Assembly: GCF_023617305.1 (NCBI RefSeq)
Contig: NZ_CP081485.1
Coordinates: 124,001 to 188,000, forward strand
Reading direction: 5' to 3'
DNA: 64,000 bases
DNA from: Methanobrevibacter sp. TLL-48-HuF1
Lineage (GTDB): Archaea > Methanobacteriota > Methanobacteria > Methanobacteriales > Methanobacteriaceae
The notes under the pieces: model-generated
The model's input: the letters and a program-made list of their open reading frames with translations, nothing else
The model's database searches: none
Told to the model about the DNA's origin: nothing
Translations under genes and position numbers: made by a program
Part shown: positions 10,601 to 20,470 of the stretch, piece by piece
Layout: the number at the start of each line of letters is the position of its first letter
How positions within the stretch are numbered: the first letter of the stretch is position 1

Positions 10601-13600
10601 TATTGTAAAGTTATCAACAGATATGCCATTACCGATTAACTCTAAAAAGATATTATCTAAAGTAGTTGAATTAGTGCCTTTAAGCTTAATAGCTCTGTCA
10701 ATAGTAATTGTATTTACTCCAAGGCCACTAAATAAACCTGAAAATATTAATTCATTTGCATCAATACTTTCTTTAAGCATACCATCATTATCAAAGAAGT
10801 TGAAAAATGTTGAATTTGTTACAATTAAAGAAGTTGAAATGACTTTAAGGACTGCTTTATCCATACTCTGATTATAAACACCATTAACATCTCCATATTT
10901 TGCAACTATATTATAACTGCCTTCTGCATAATTATTTGATAGAACTAAAGTAGCTACACCATTTTTAACATCAGCACTACCTACCAGTTTATCATTAATA
11001 TAAAACTCAACAGCACCCATAGGAATATTATTTCCAATTGCATCTTTTATGACAGCAGTTAAATTTATATTTCTACCTAAATTAACAGTAGTATCATTTA
11101 TATTAAGTGTTGTGTTTGTTTTAGCTGAATATAAGTAAATAGATTGATTATCTATAGTAGCTGAAATAATAGTTACTTTTTCAGGGATTGTGTACTCAAC
11201 ATTATACTGATTACTGAATGTTTCTGTAGGTGTTACAATTGTTACAGGACGTGCAAATTCTAATGCTTTATCTAATTTGGATCCGTCATTTAAAGTATCT
11301 AAAGCTACAGTTAATAAAACTTTATTTCCTTGAGTAAGGGGAGTATCATTAGTAAATGTCATTACAATCCATTTTGAAACAATTTCACCATTGACAAATG
11401 CAGACGGATTGTTATTAGTTCCCCACCAATTATTATCTGCTGTTATTTTGGTAATGACATAGCTGCTAACTCCTTTGTATATAGCTGTGTTTCCATTATT
11501 GATTAAAGCAGAGTATGATATATCTAAAGTTGAACCTCTGATATAGATTGCTCCAGCTACATTATCTTTATTGTCTTCAAATACTGAATCAGAAATATCT
11601 AATTTGCCCATTCTTTCAGTGTTTCCACCAATAAAACAAATTGCTCCCCCACCATAATTTTCAGGTGAATTTGCAGTGTTATTGATGAATTTGGAATTTG
11701 TAATTTTTATTCCATCAATAAGCTGAAGGGCATGAATAGCTCCACCAGCAAAGTTTTTAGAAACTGAATTTGAAATAAATGAACAGTTATCGATTAATAT
11801 TTGCCCTCCAACAGCTTGAGCATAAATAGCTCCACCTGCATGATTATTCTCACCTGAAGCTTCATTATCTTTAAATACAACATTTTGGAATTTGATATTG
11901 TAATTGTAATCATTGAATTTATCAATAAATATAGCTCCACCAATTGTTGCTTTGTTATTAGCTATTGTAGCATTAATTACTGTTAAATTACCTGCATTAT
12001 AAATAGCTCCTCCATTCTTACTTGACTTTGAATTGGATAATGTAGTATTGATTAATGTTAAGTCACCAGCATTTCCAATTAAAGCTCCGCTTTCACTTAA
12101 AGTTCTTCCATTTGTAAAGTTAATATTTTTAATTATTACTTTTCCTTCAAGAATATATAAAACACGCTCAACATCTGCACCGCTAAGGGTTACACTGCCT
12201 TCACCAGCAATATTGTAATTTCCATCGATTTTTACATTTCTGACAATATAAGTTCCATTAAGAATTATAATATTACCATTTTTATTAATAGACAATGCCT
12301 TTTCAAGAGAAGCTACAGGAGAATCTATAGATCCGTCATTTGTATCTTTACCATCGGTAGAAACATAAGTTGTTCCATTATAATAATTTGCATTTAAATC
12401 TATAGTAATTGTCTGATTATCAAATTTAACAACAATAATATTTGCTGTTTGAGTTAAAACACTGTATTTTGAAACAGCCATTCCATTAGAAATAATTGCT
12501 TTATTTTTAGTTAAATAACCGGTTGTTGTATCAAAATTAACAACTAAACCATCAAATATATGATTATTTAAAACAGTTCCATTTTTACCGTCTTTTGTAA
12601 CATAGTAATTTAAATTAGCTTCAATGTCAAATTGGTCGTAAAGAACAGGAATTCCCCTGTCATCATAAGTTACCTGTAAAATAATCCAGTTATCAATATT
12701 AACTCCATCGCCGGCAATATCTGCAGGATTTTTATTAGAACCCCACCAGTTAGTATTTGCAGTTATATAAATACCGCTAGATTTAGTTCCATGCTGAATA
12801 ACAGGATTGTCTCCATTATTAAAAATAGCACAGTTATTTATATCTAATGTAATGTTTGAATTATCTGAATATTTATCATTATAAACTGCACCATTAGTAT
12901 TATTATAAATTCTTGAATTGATTATAATTAAACTAGTACTAACACTGGATAAATCCTGATTTATAATAGCTGCTTTAGTACCAGTATTATTAGCTATTGT
13001 AGTGTTATCAATTGTAATTTTACTTCCATAATTCTGAATTGCACTTGGATAATTAATTGCTTTGTTAAAACGAATGAAAGAGTTGGTAATGTTTACAGTG
13101 GATGTTCTTGCATAAATAACTGCATTATTAGCAGTATTATTGTAGAAGTTACAGTTATCTACAATTATATTTGCATTTTCACCATAAAATGCTCCTCCCC
13201 ATTTAGCAGTGTTATTGAAGAATTTTGAATTTTTGATTATTAAATCAGAATTATATGACTGAATTGTTCCGTCACTAAGAGCATTATTTGAGTAAATTTC
13301 ACAATTTTCAATAGTTACTTTTGATGAAGCAGTATTGTAAATAGCTGATCCTCCTTTATTCCATCCGAATTTAGCTGTGTTATTGTTATTATGTAATTTA
13401 GAATTAGTAATTACAATAGTTCCTTTGTTAGTATTGTAAATAGCTCCACCATTTCCTGCTATATTTTCATATAAATTAACAGAATCCAAATAAAGATTAG
13501 CTCCATTATTGTAAATAGCCCCACCATCTTTAGCATTAACTGCATTTTTAACATTTAAATTTTTTAAATAAACTGTATTTCCGGAATTAATAGTGAAAAC

Positions 13601-15292
13601 TACTCCTGAAGCATTACCGTCAACAACAACATTTCCTTCACCAGTTATATTTACATTTTTATTTACAATAACATTGTTTTCAACATAGTTTCCCTGAAGA
13701 AGAACTATTTTACCAGTATTTGCAAGTTCAATTGCTTTAGCTATTGTTTTAACCGGACTTAATTTAGATCCTTCATTAGAGTCATCACCATCTGGAGATA
13801 CATAAATAGTATCTAAATCTTTAGTTACAATTGTAATATTTGTTTTTTGATTATTCAATGTTGCCCAGACAATGTTTTCTCCACTTTTAACTACATAATC
13901 TATTTTAGCCAGTCCATTTTCAATAGGTACCACTTTTTTAGTTCCATCCTGGAATTCAAAAGTAACATTTCCATAATCTGGAAGTTTATCATTTAATATA
14001 TGTATATTTCCGTCAACATCAGTATATTTGGTTAAACCAGCTGCAACTGTAATTGTGTTTCCAGGTTTTATATTAGTTGAAGGAGTATAATCCATATCTA
14101 AAATAGCCCATTTATTAACTGGATTTTTTGTATCTTTAACTAATGTAGTAAAATCAGGATTATCACTTCCCCACCAGTTATAATCATAAAGGCTTGTTCC
14201 TCTTGAACCGCCATTTACAATAGTATTTCCATAGTAATCTGTATTATTTACAAAAACAGAATGAGTTACATTAATATAAGAGTTAACTTGCTGAATAACA
14301 CCAATTGCTCCATTAATACCTTTATTATTTGCAAAAACACAATTTGTAATGTTAAATAATACATCTGTTGTAATACCAACACGTATAACTACACCGTATT
14401 TATCAGATGTTGGTGTAAACATTCCTTTTGCATCTAAAGTATTGTTAATAAAACTGCAGTTGTTAATTCTAAAATCTGCTCCAATAGTACTTACTCCAAT
14501 AATTCCACCAGTATTAGCAGTAGAATAAAAATTTTCAAAAGTACAGTTTTCAATTAGTGTAGGGAACTTATTTCTAGAAAATGACAAAATAGAATTACCA
14601 TATTTACCATTGATAAATTTGGAATTTGTAACAGTTGTTGTTCTAGAATCTTCATCAGCATTAACAACACAACCTAAACTATTGAAGAAACTGGAATTAT
14701 CAATCAATAAATCTCCATTATTATAAAATACTAATTTATTATTAATAAAAGTAGAATTTATTACATTTAATTTGTTTTTATTGTTAAAAGCTGCACTATC
14801 AATCATATCTCCTTTACAATTTACAATATTGATATTTTTAAGAGTTAATTCCCCTTCATTTGTAATGAATGTAGAATATGAGCTTAAACCTGTTAAATTA
14901 ACATTTCCTTCACCTTCAATTGTAACAATTTTAGAAGAAGGAATAGAAATAGAACTATATGAATATGCTCCATCAAGCATTATAATATTTCCACCATTTG
15001 GAACAACATTTAAAGCATAAGGCAAACTAGCTAATGCTTTGTCTTTTGTTGAACCGTCATTTGAATCACTACCAGTTTTAGAAACATAAACAGTTCCTGA
15101 AGTTGGTGATTCCAAACTAGAATCAGTATCACCAGCAGTAATTTCCGGAGAAGAATCAATACTACTTAATTGATAAGTAGTCGAATTATCACTCTCCTCA
15201 AATTCTATTGCACTTACCATGTTAATACTAAAAATCATTAATATTAACAGAACCAGTATAAAAATCCCCTTTGATTTGTTCAATTTTATCAC
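7631..15292 (-). CDS. Giant adhesin-like surface protein B (2553 residues)
   Basis: Starts with a signal peptide (about residues 1-28, MIKLNKSKGIFILVLLILMI onward, ending MVSA). It contains four beta-helix sections. Three open with a DUF1565-like strand of the type YVSxxGxDxNDGS followed by PVxxxxKAL and NIIxLxGxY (about residues 67, 497 and 976). The fourth opens with FFNFFDNDG (about 1497). Within them GGAIYN and FxNN motifs recur, like the GGA(I/L/V) and FxxN repeats of chlamydial polymorphic outer-membrane proteins. From about 1940 to 2553 follow tandem Ig-like modules with FNINGVFY and the end block PGKYIITSIWNEYQVGNN. No membrane anchor or LPXTG tail is visible, so attachment must use another route. 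Expected role: cell-surface adhesion to bacteria, host or pseudomurein; inference from family. The last 255 or so residues are nearly identical to those of gene C. Confidence 0.88.
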   Translation of the reverse strand: MIKLNKSKGIFILVLLILMIFSINMVSAIEFEESDNSTTYQLSSIDSSPEITAGDTDSSLESPTSGTVYVSKTGSDSNDGSTKDKALASLPYALNVVPNGGNIIMLDGAYSYSSISIPSSKIVTIEGEGNVNLTGLSSYSTFITNEGELTLKNINIVNCKGDMIDSAAFNNKNKLNVINSTFINNKLVFYNNGDLLIDNSSFFNSLGCVVNADEDSRTTTVTNSKFINGKYGNSILSFSRNKFPTLIENCTFENFYSTANTGGIIGVSTIGADFRINNCSFINNTLDAKGMFTPTSDKYGVVIRVGITTDVLFNITNCVFANNKGINGAIGVIQQVNSYINVTHSVFVNNTDYYGNTIVNGGSRGTSLYDYNWWGSDNPDFTTLVKDTKNPVNKWAILDMDYTPSTNIKPGNTITVAAGLTKYTDVDGNIHILNDKLPDYGNVTFEFQDGTKKVVPIENGLAKIDYVVKSGENIVWATLNNQKTNITIVTKDLDTIYVSPDGDDSNEGSKLSPVKTIAKAIELANTGKIVLLQGNYVENNVIVNKNVNITGEGNVVVDGNASGVVFTINSGNTVYLKNLNVKNAVNAKDGGAIYNNGANLYLDSVNLYENIAGNGGAIYNTNKGTIVITNSKLHNNNNTAKFGWNKGGSAIYNTASSKVTIENCEIYSNNALSDGTIQSYNSDLIIKNSKFFNNTAKWGGAFYGENANIIVDNCNFYNNTANNAVIYARTSTVNITNSFIRFNKAINYPSAIQNYGSKITIDNTTIANNTGTKAAIINQDLSSVSTSLIIINSRIYNNTNGAVYNDKYSDNSNITLDINNCAIFNNGDNPVIQHGTKSSGIYITANTNWWGSNKNPADIAGDGVNIDNWIILQVTYDDRGIPVLYDQFDIEANLNYYVTKDGKNGTVLNNHIFDGLVVNFDTTTGYLTKNKAIISNGMAVSKYSVLTQTANIIVVKFDNQTITIDLNANYYNGTTYVSTDGKDTNDGSIDSPVASLEKALSINKNGNIIILNGTYIVRNVKIDGNYNIAGEGSVTLSGADVERVLYILEGKVIIKNINFTNGRTLSESGALIGNAGDLTLINTTLSNSKSSKNGGAIYNAGNLTVINATIANNKATIGGAIFIDKFNDYNYNIKFQNVVFKDNEASGENNHAGGAIYAQAVGGQILIDNCSFISNSVSKNFAGGAIHALQLIDGIKITNSKFINNTANSPENYGGGAICFIGGNTERMGKLDISDSVFEDNKDNVAGAIYIRGSTLDISYSALINNGNTAIYKGVSSYVITKITADNNWWGTNNNPSAFVNGEIVSKWIVMTFTNDTPLTQGNKVLLTVALDTLNDGSKLDKALEFARPVTIVTPTETFSNQYNVEYTIPEKVTIISATIDNQSIYLYSAKTNTTLNINDTTVNLGRNINLTAVIKDAIGNNIPMGAVEFYINDKLVGSADVKNGVATLVLSNNYAEGSYNIVAKYGDVNGVYNQSMDKAVLKVISTSLIVTNSTFFNFFDNDGMLKESIDANELIFSGLFSGLGVNTITIDRAIKLKGTNSTTLDNIFLELIGNGISVDNFTININKQNYGIYITNVDKVIVKNSLINFNDVGTSDAMAIYANGVSNLQLVNNTIIYSGQSKGKTLNHPVHIDDCKGAVIENNTINAKMPSLAIDYDKITYAAITYSAAVFIDNSDNVKVINNRVTNAYTTFGGMFDTIEGILIRASKNPVVKLNIIDVTGHNYTYALKFVSVMDSDYNVVGCLNINVADNIITSKCDYYYANAIEVDGPITGKLFNNSVSVEALDVVYGIYSQAINGAVNVDYINNTILANAHTAYAMELMGNDEKVTGNTIISKGNITMGIMSSSKNLKVFNNTIKSLGSGIGPITGGDVLGGANTGIIITGDKNSVKYSKLEAYNNTIIANGDYTVMIDKRNTQVNTVTGNYLVSGKFLGDKSVNASQLNKVYNNTPDAFPTVIVVKDDELFINENYTISLTDIHGKELSGMNIIIKCGDKVWKEVTDEFGNVSIPIASLGVGTHLIEVVFEGSGYYAPSKTLNNLTVNKFPSVINLTSEDVYVGSDVTIKAEVTDGVTGEIIFIVNNKEYPVLIKDNKAILSIANLSSGTYDVIAKYAGNDLYGSASANTTFKINKYSSDIKADTNVSGNDLSVSIVLPEDATGNVIVSVDGKKESVAVNNGSAKVVINNLTSGNHSVEINYSGDDKYASATLIRNITVIPVEFKLSINELIKFHGGTDKLIATLIDGQGNPIINASIVFTVNGVNYTKYTNKSGVASMGINLKAGVYNASATYNSTTVSSTVTIKSTVIGYDIVKMFRNATQYSALFLDSNGNALVNTTVKFNINGVFYTKSTNNKGIATLNIQLIPKEYIITNYNLVTGEENSNKVTVKSLLVDNSDLIKYYLNESSYTLKVIGKDGKVAAGQEVTFNINGVFYHRVSNDDGIVSLGIKLRPGTYIVTAEYEGCWVSNNITVLPTLITKDLDMKYLDGSNFTAQTLDGQGKPLSKQNISFNVNGVFYHKTTDENGIANLNIRLNPGKYIITSIWNEYQVGNNITIA
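7640..8400 (-). repeat. Near-identical 3' cassette shared by adhesin genes B and C (copy 1)
   Basis: About 760 bases encoding the last three Ig-like modules of gene B match 15451-16210 of gene C almost base for base, while the upstream parts of the two genes differ strongly. The pattern suggests gene conversion or duplication of the C-terminal cassette. Confidence 0.75.
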
Positions 15293-15414
15293 TTTTCAAT
15301 TAATTAGTTAATAAAGTAAAAAATACTTTAACATTAATTAATTATGTTTTATTTGCTAATAATAATTTCTAATTGACTTTAAATTATAGTGATAAAATTT
15401 TTAAAAAAAAGAAA

Positions 15415-15442
15415 TTAAGAAGTTTAGAATAAAACTTCTTAA
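15415..15442 (-). terminator. Hairpin terminator of adhesin-like gene C
   Basis: A perfect 11-base-pair stem (15415-15425 with 15432-15442) with a 6-base loop overlaps the stop codon at 15439-15441 and is followed on the minus strand by a T-run (complement of 15402-15410). Confidence 0.7.
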
Positions 15443-18400
15443 GATTTAATTGTAATATTGTTTCCAACCTGGTATTCATTCCAGATAGAAGTAATGATAT
15501 ATTTACCTGGATTTAAACGTATATTCAAGTTAGCTATACCGTTTTCATCTGTTGTTTTATGGTAGAATACACCATTTACATTAAATGATATGTTCTGCTT
15601 AGCTAATGCTTTGCCTTGACCGTCTAATGTTTGTGCAGTGAAATTGCTACCGTCTAAGTATTTCATGTCAAGATCTTTAGTAATTAAAGTTGGCAATACT
15701 GTAATGTTGTTAGATACCCAGCAGCCTTCATATTCAGCAGTTACAATGTAGGTACACGGACGTAACTTAATACCTAAACTGACAACTCCATCATCATTAG
15801 ATACTCTTTGATAGAATACTCCGTTGATGTTGAAGGTTACTTCCTGACCAGCTGCTACTTTACCGTCTTTACCAATTACTTTAAGAGTATAGCTGGATTC
15901 ATTTAAGTAATATTTAACCAGATTATGGTTATCTACAAGTAACGATTTGACAGTTACTTTATTTGAGTTTTCCTCACCGGTAACAAGGTTATAGTTGGTT
16001 ATGATATATTCTTTAGGAAGCAGTTGGATGTTTAAAGTAGCTATACCTTTATCATTGGTAGATTTAGTATAGAAAACACCATTAATGTTAAACTTAACAG
16101 TAGTGTTTACTAAAGCATTACCGTTGCCATCTAAAAATAGTGCAGAATATTGAGTTCCATTTCTAAACATTTTAACAATATCATGACCAATAACAGTTGA
16201 TTTGACAGTTACAGTAGCATTAACAGCAGCAGAATTATAATCTTTGGTTCCGTTGAACTTAACAGATACATTATAGATACCTGTTTTTAAACCAATATTC
16301 ATAAATGCACTACCATTCTCATTAGTATATTTAACATAGTCTTTACCATTAATAGTAAATATAACTGTTCCATTAACAATAGCCTTGCCATTAACATCAA
16401 GTAAGATAGCTTCTAATTTTTCACTGCCTCCCATATATTTTTCCAAATCTGCAACAATGAAATTAACATTATTTTTATTAACATTTACAGTTTTATTAAT
16501 AGTATTTTTAGTGTATTTACCGTCACCATTATAAGTTATAGCAATATTATAATTACCAGTACTTAATCCGGAAATAGTTATATTAGCACTACCATCAACT
16601 GCTTTAGCTGTGTAATTTTTATCATTTACAATAGCTACAACATCACCAGTTGCATCGACAGGTAATTCTACATTAACAGTTACATCCTCACCTATTTTAA
16701 CATCATTTACACTAGCATTAAATTTATAGTTACTTACTTTATTTACAGTAAATGAAGTGACATTTTCACATCCTAAATATCCTTTGAATTTATCATATTT
16801 TGCAGTTACATTATATACACCGTTAGCTAAATTATTTAATCTTAAAGTAGCTATACCATCAGTTACATTTACATACTGGGTAGCTCCATTTACATTAAAT
16901 AATACAATACCTTCAGTTACATTTAATTTTGCTGTAATAACTGCTTCATCACCAACAAAAATGTCAGATGCAGATACAGTCATTGAAGTAGCTACCGGTT
17001 TAACTGAAATAGTGTTATTAACAGAAGATCCGTAAGAATATCTGTTTCCTTCAAATACAGAAGTTATATTATACAAACCGTCCAGCAGTTTTATGTTTAA
17101 GCTGGCAGTACCGTTTGCATCAGTAATCCTTTCATAAGTTACACCATTAATTATGAATTTAACAGTTGCATCAGCTATTGGAGTACCGTTAACATCTACT
17201 AATTTAGCTATGAATTTAGAACCATCTAAATAATACATTACAAGATTATCAGCAGTTAAAGTGGAATTGGTCCTGTCAATGTGTTTTTCTACATCAAAGG
17301 AATAAACATAAACTACTTTATTATTGACATCAGTAAAGTTTATTTTTTCTAATCCCTCTTTAGCAGCTGTATAATTAGTTTTAGCTACATTATCAACAAT
17401 AGTTACAGCTGCAGGATTTACATTATTTAAACTAGGAGTTAAATCAACATTAAAGTCATGTACACTTCCATTTAAATCAAAAATACCCTCCTGAGATTTA
17501 CCTTTAAATTCAACAGTTATCACAGCATTATCTCCAACTTCAATAAGGGAATCATCAGTGCTAGCCTGGATAATTACCCAATTATGGATAGGTTCATTAG
17601 ACCTTCCTTTTGAGTTACTTCCCCAATAATTACCGTCAATATCTACATAATATTCATCAGCATATCCGGATAATGAAATTTGATAAAGATATGAATTTTT
17701 AGGGATGAATACACTGTAAGTTACATTTAAAAAAACAGGATATGTCTGATCAGAACCAATATCTGTAGCTTTTGCAGTACCATCATTTTTAACCATATTA
17801 TTTTCAAAGTATGATTTGGTAATGGTCATATTTGAGCCATCAAGGAAAATTGCACCTGCATTTAAGTCAGCGTAATTATTTACAAATGTAGAATTGTCTA
17901 TTGTAATATCTACCTGAGAAGTTGCATAAATAGCTCCCCCACCACCTATAGTAAGAGTGGTTTTATATGCAGTATTGTTGTCAAAGGTTGTATTTACAAT
18001 ACGGGAAAGAGAACCATGGCCAAAGTATATTGCTCCTCCGTCACATGCAGTATTATTGTAGAATAATGAATTATAAACATTTAAAGTAGCTTCATATACC
18101 CATATTGCTCCACCTTCAGAAGTTATCAGAATAGCTTTGTTATTTTCAAATATTGAATTATTAATATTTGCAATAGCTCCCTGAGATACTGCTATAGCTC
18201 CACCACTAAGACAAGTATTATTCCTGAAGATACAGTTATCAATATTAACTACAGAATTATATCTTATTGTAAGTAAGGAATAAGGATTAGGTGTTGTGTA
18301 TCCATTAATAAATGTAATATTGGTAAAATTAGCTCTGGTTCCTTGATCAATCATGAACATACCCATTTTACCCATAGTTTGTCTAAATACAGTTTTATTA

Positions 18401-20279
18401 TATTGTCCGATAACTGTTACATTATCATAAAGAGTGTAAATGGAAATATCATAAATTCCTTCTTTTACAAAAATGGTTTTATTACCACCTAACTGACCAT
18501 TAACATATAATGCCATCTGAACAGTAGCTAATGGATTAGATTCTCTACCGGTACCTGTTACATCACTACCGTTTTTAGCAACATAGATAACATCAATATC
18601 TTCAGGTACAGGCGGCATGATTTTAGACATATCCACTTCTACAGTAGCATTGAAATCTCCGTAGTCATCAGTTGTTACTACAAATGTTACATAATATAAT
18701 TCATCCTGACTGCTTAAATGACAATCAGACAAATCAAATACAATTTTACCATCTTCTACAAACATTCCACCACGTATAGAATGAGTAGATCCAGTGTGTG
18801 TTTTCCAAATTACATAGAATTCACTGCCATCAAATGCATTGGAAGGTTCCCAGTAATAATCAACCATATAACCGGTTATAATAACAGAGTCACCTTCAGA
18901 CATTACAACATGAGTTTTATCTAAAATAAGAGACATGTCTTCTTTAGACATGATTTTAATAGAATTTGTTATATCGATTGCAGTGTATTTTCCACTTCCT
19001 TCAAATTTTGAAACAACAGAATATCTTCCAGGATGTTGGTTTTTAAGTGATAAAATAGCTTGACCCTGACTATTGGTTTTAACCATAAAAGTAGTTACAT
19101 TTTTGTAATAATCAGTTAAAGTTATAATAATTTGTTGAGCAGCTAAAGGATTACCTTCACTGTCAGTTAAAGTAACTGTAAAGTTTTTATCATCACCATA
19201 ATCCATATCAATATTATCTGCATTTATTCTGGTAGTACCGTCTAAATCAACAAAATTAACTTTACCTTCAGTATGAATAGTGTTGTTTGCCGGAGAGTTA
19301 TTAATATAAATGTTATTTCCTACACTTAAAGTTAAATATTTTGGATTTACTTGGTTATCGTAAATACAGCTTCCTTTGTTATCTGATGCAGTGTTATTTT
19401 CAAAAATAGAATTTGTAACAATAATATCGCCAGCACAATAAGCTCCAATAGCTCCACCGCTACCTCCTGAATTGTTAATAAATTTACAATTATCAAAAAT
19501 AGCTAATTTACTGTTTCCAGCAAGATAAACAGCTCCACCATTACCAAAACTTGAATTAACAAAATTATTTTTAAAAGTAGTATTTGCTACATTTAAAATA
19601 CCCGGACCAAAGAAATAAATAGCACCACCATGACCTGGTTTTCCCCATAAAGTTCCTTTGTTATTTTCAAAAATAGAATTTATAATTGTTACAACAGTTT
19701 CAGTAAAAGAAGAATAATAAGACAATTATCTATAAATCTGCAGTTATCTACATTAAGAGCATTAGCATAAGACAAATAAATTGCTCCTGCAGGATAATCA
19801 GAGTATGAACTACTTTTATCAGTAGAATTACCATTCATCAAAGTTAAATTACTTAAATATACAGTTGCTTTATTATTAACTTTAAAAAGATAATTCTGAT
19901 GATTTCCATTTAAAATAACACCAGTTGAAGATTCACCAGTGATATTAATTGTTTTGTTTAAAATTACAGTATCAGTAAATGAATAATTTCCATTTTTAAT
20001 GAAAATATTTGAATTTACTGAAGAATTATATTTTTCAACAGCCTTTGAGACAGATACATATGGATTGGATTGGGATCCGTTACCATTATCATCATCACCT
20101 TCAGTTGAAACATATATATTATTATCTAAATCAGCATCTGTAATTACCTGAACATCTTCATTGCTATTGGCAATTACTTGAGTATCGTTTAAATCCTCTG
20201 CAAAAGATGCAGGAATTAAAATTAAAACAAGAGATGCAATTAATAATAAAAATATATGTTTATTTAACTTATCTAACAT
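15439..20279 (-). pseudogene. Adhesin-like surface protein C, broken by a frameshift
   Basis: Two reading frames form one gene. The 5' part (20279 down to about 19689) has a GGGAGATG ribosome site, a signal peptide (MLDKLNKHIFLLLIASLVLI, ending SFA) and a DUF1565-like start (NIYVSTEGDDDNGNGS). In the middle of a beta-helix turn, after NVDNCRFIDN, it runs into LIILLLLKLL and stops. The 3' part (19725 to 15439, 1428 residues) resumes in another frame with INSIFENNKG, which completes the interrupted turn and has no signal peptide or ribosome site of its own. Then come beta-helix with GGAIYF motifs, an Ig-like module, a second DUF1565-like start (IYVAKNGSDVTGTG), more beta-helix, and tandem Ig-like modules to the end. 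The switch lies in a low-complexity TTATTATTCTTCTTTT run, so a slippage mutation, phase variation or a sequencing error are all possible. The intact product would be about 1620 residues. Confidence 0.85.
15451..16210 (-). repeat. Near-identical 3' cassette shared by adhesin genes B and C (copy 2)
   Basis: Second copy of the cassette at 7640-8400. It encodes modules from VIGHDIVKMFRNGTQYSALF to NEYQVGNNITI. Only scattered substitutions separate the copies, among them a Gly to Cys change in the block LRPCTYIVTAEYEG. Confidence 0.75.
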
Positions 20280-20376
20280 TTTTCATCTCCCAATATTAAT
20301 AAATAACCTTCATAATAATAAAGATTATTGATTGAAATGAATTAAATTCATAACGGTTAAATTTATGTTTTGTAAA

Positions 20377-20386
20377 TTATATAATC
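20377..20386 (-). promoter_or_regulatory. Probable TATA box of adhesin-like gene C
   Basis: On the minus strand GATTATATAA lies about 100 bases upstream of the start codon at 20279, implying a leader of some 70 bases with the GGGAGATG ribosome site at its end. Position-based inference. Confidence 0.35.
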
Positions 20387-20470
20387 ATTTCCTTTTTAAT
20401 ATTGTTATAAAAACAGAATTAAAATAGCTGAAACAGTTAAATAAATAATAAAAAAGTAAACAAAAAAAAG

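Noticed and set aside
2636-20279. Many plus-strand open frames opposite the adhesin-like genes (for example 4590-4943, 8766-9125, 14772-15020)
   Set aside because: They mirror the repetitive Asn/Thr-rich codons of the real minus-strand genes, have no ribosome sites and no family resemblance.
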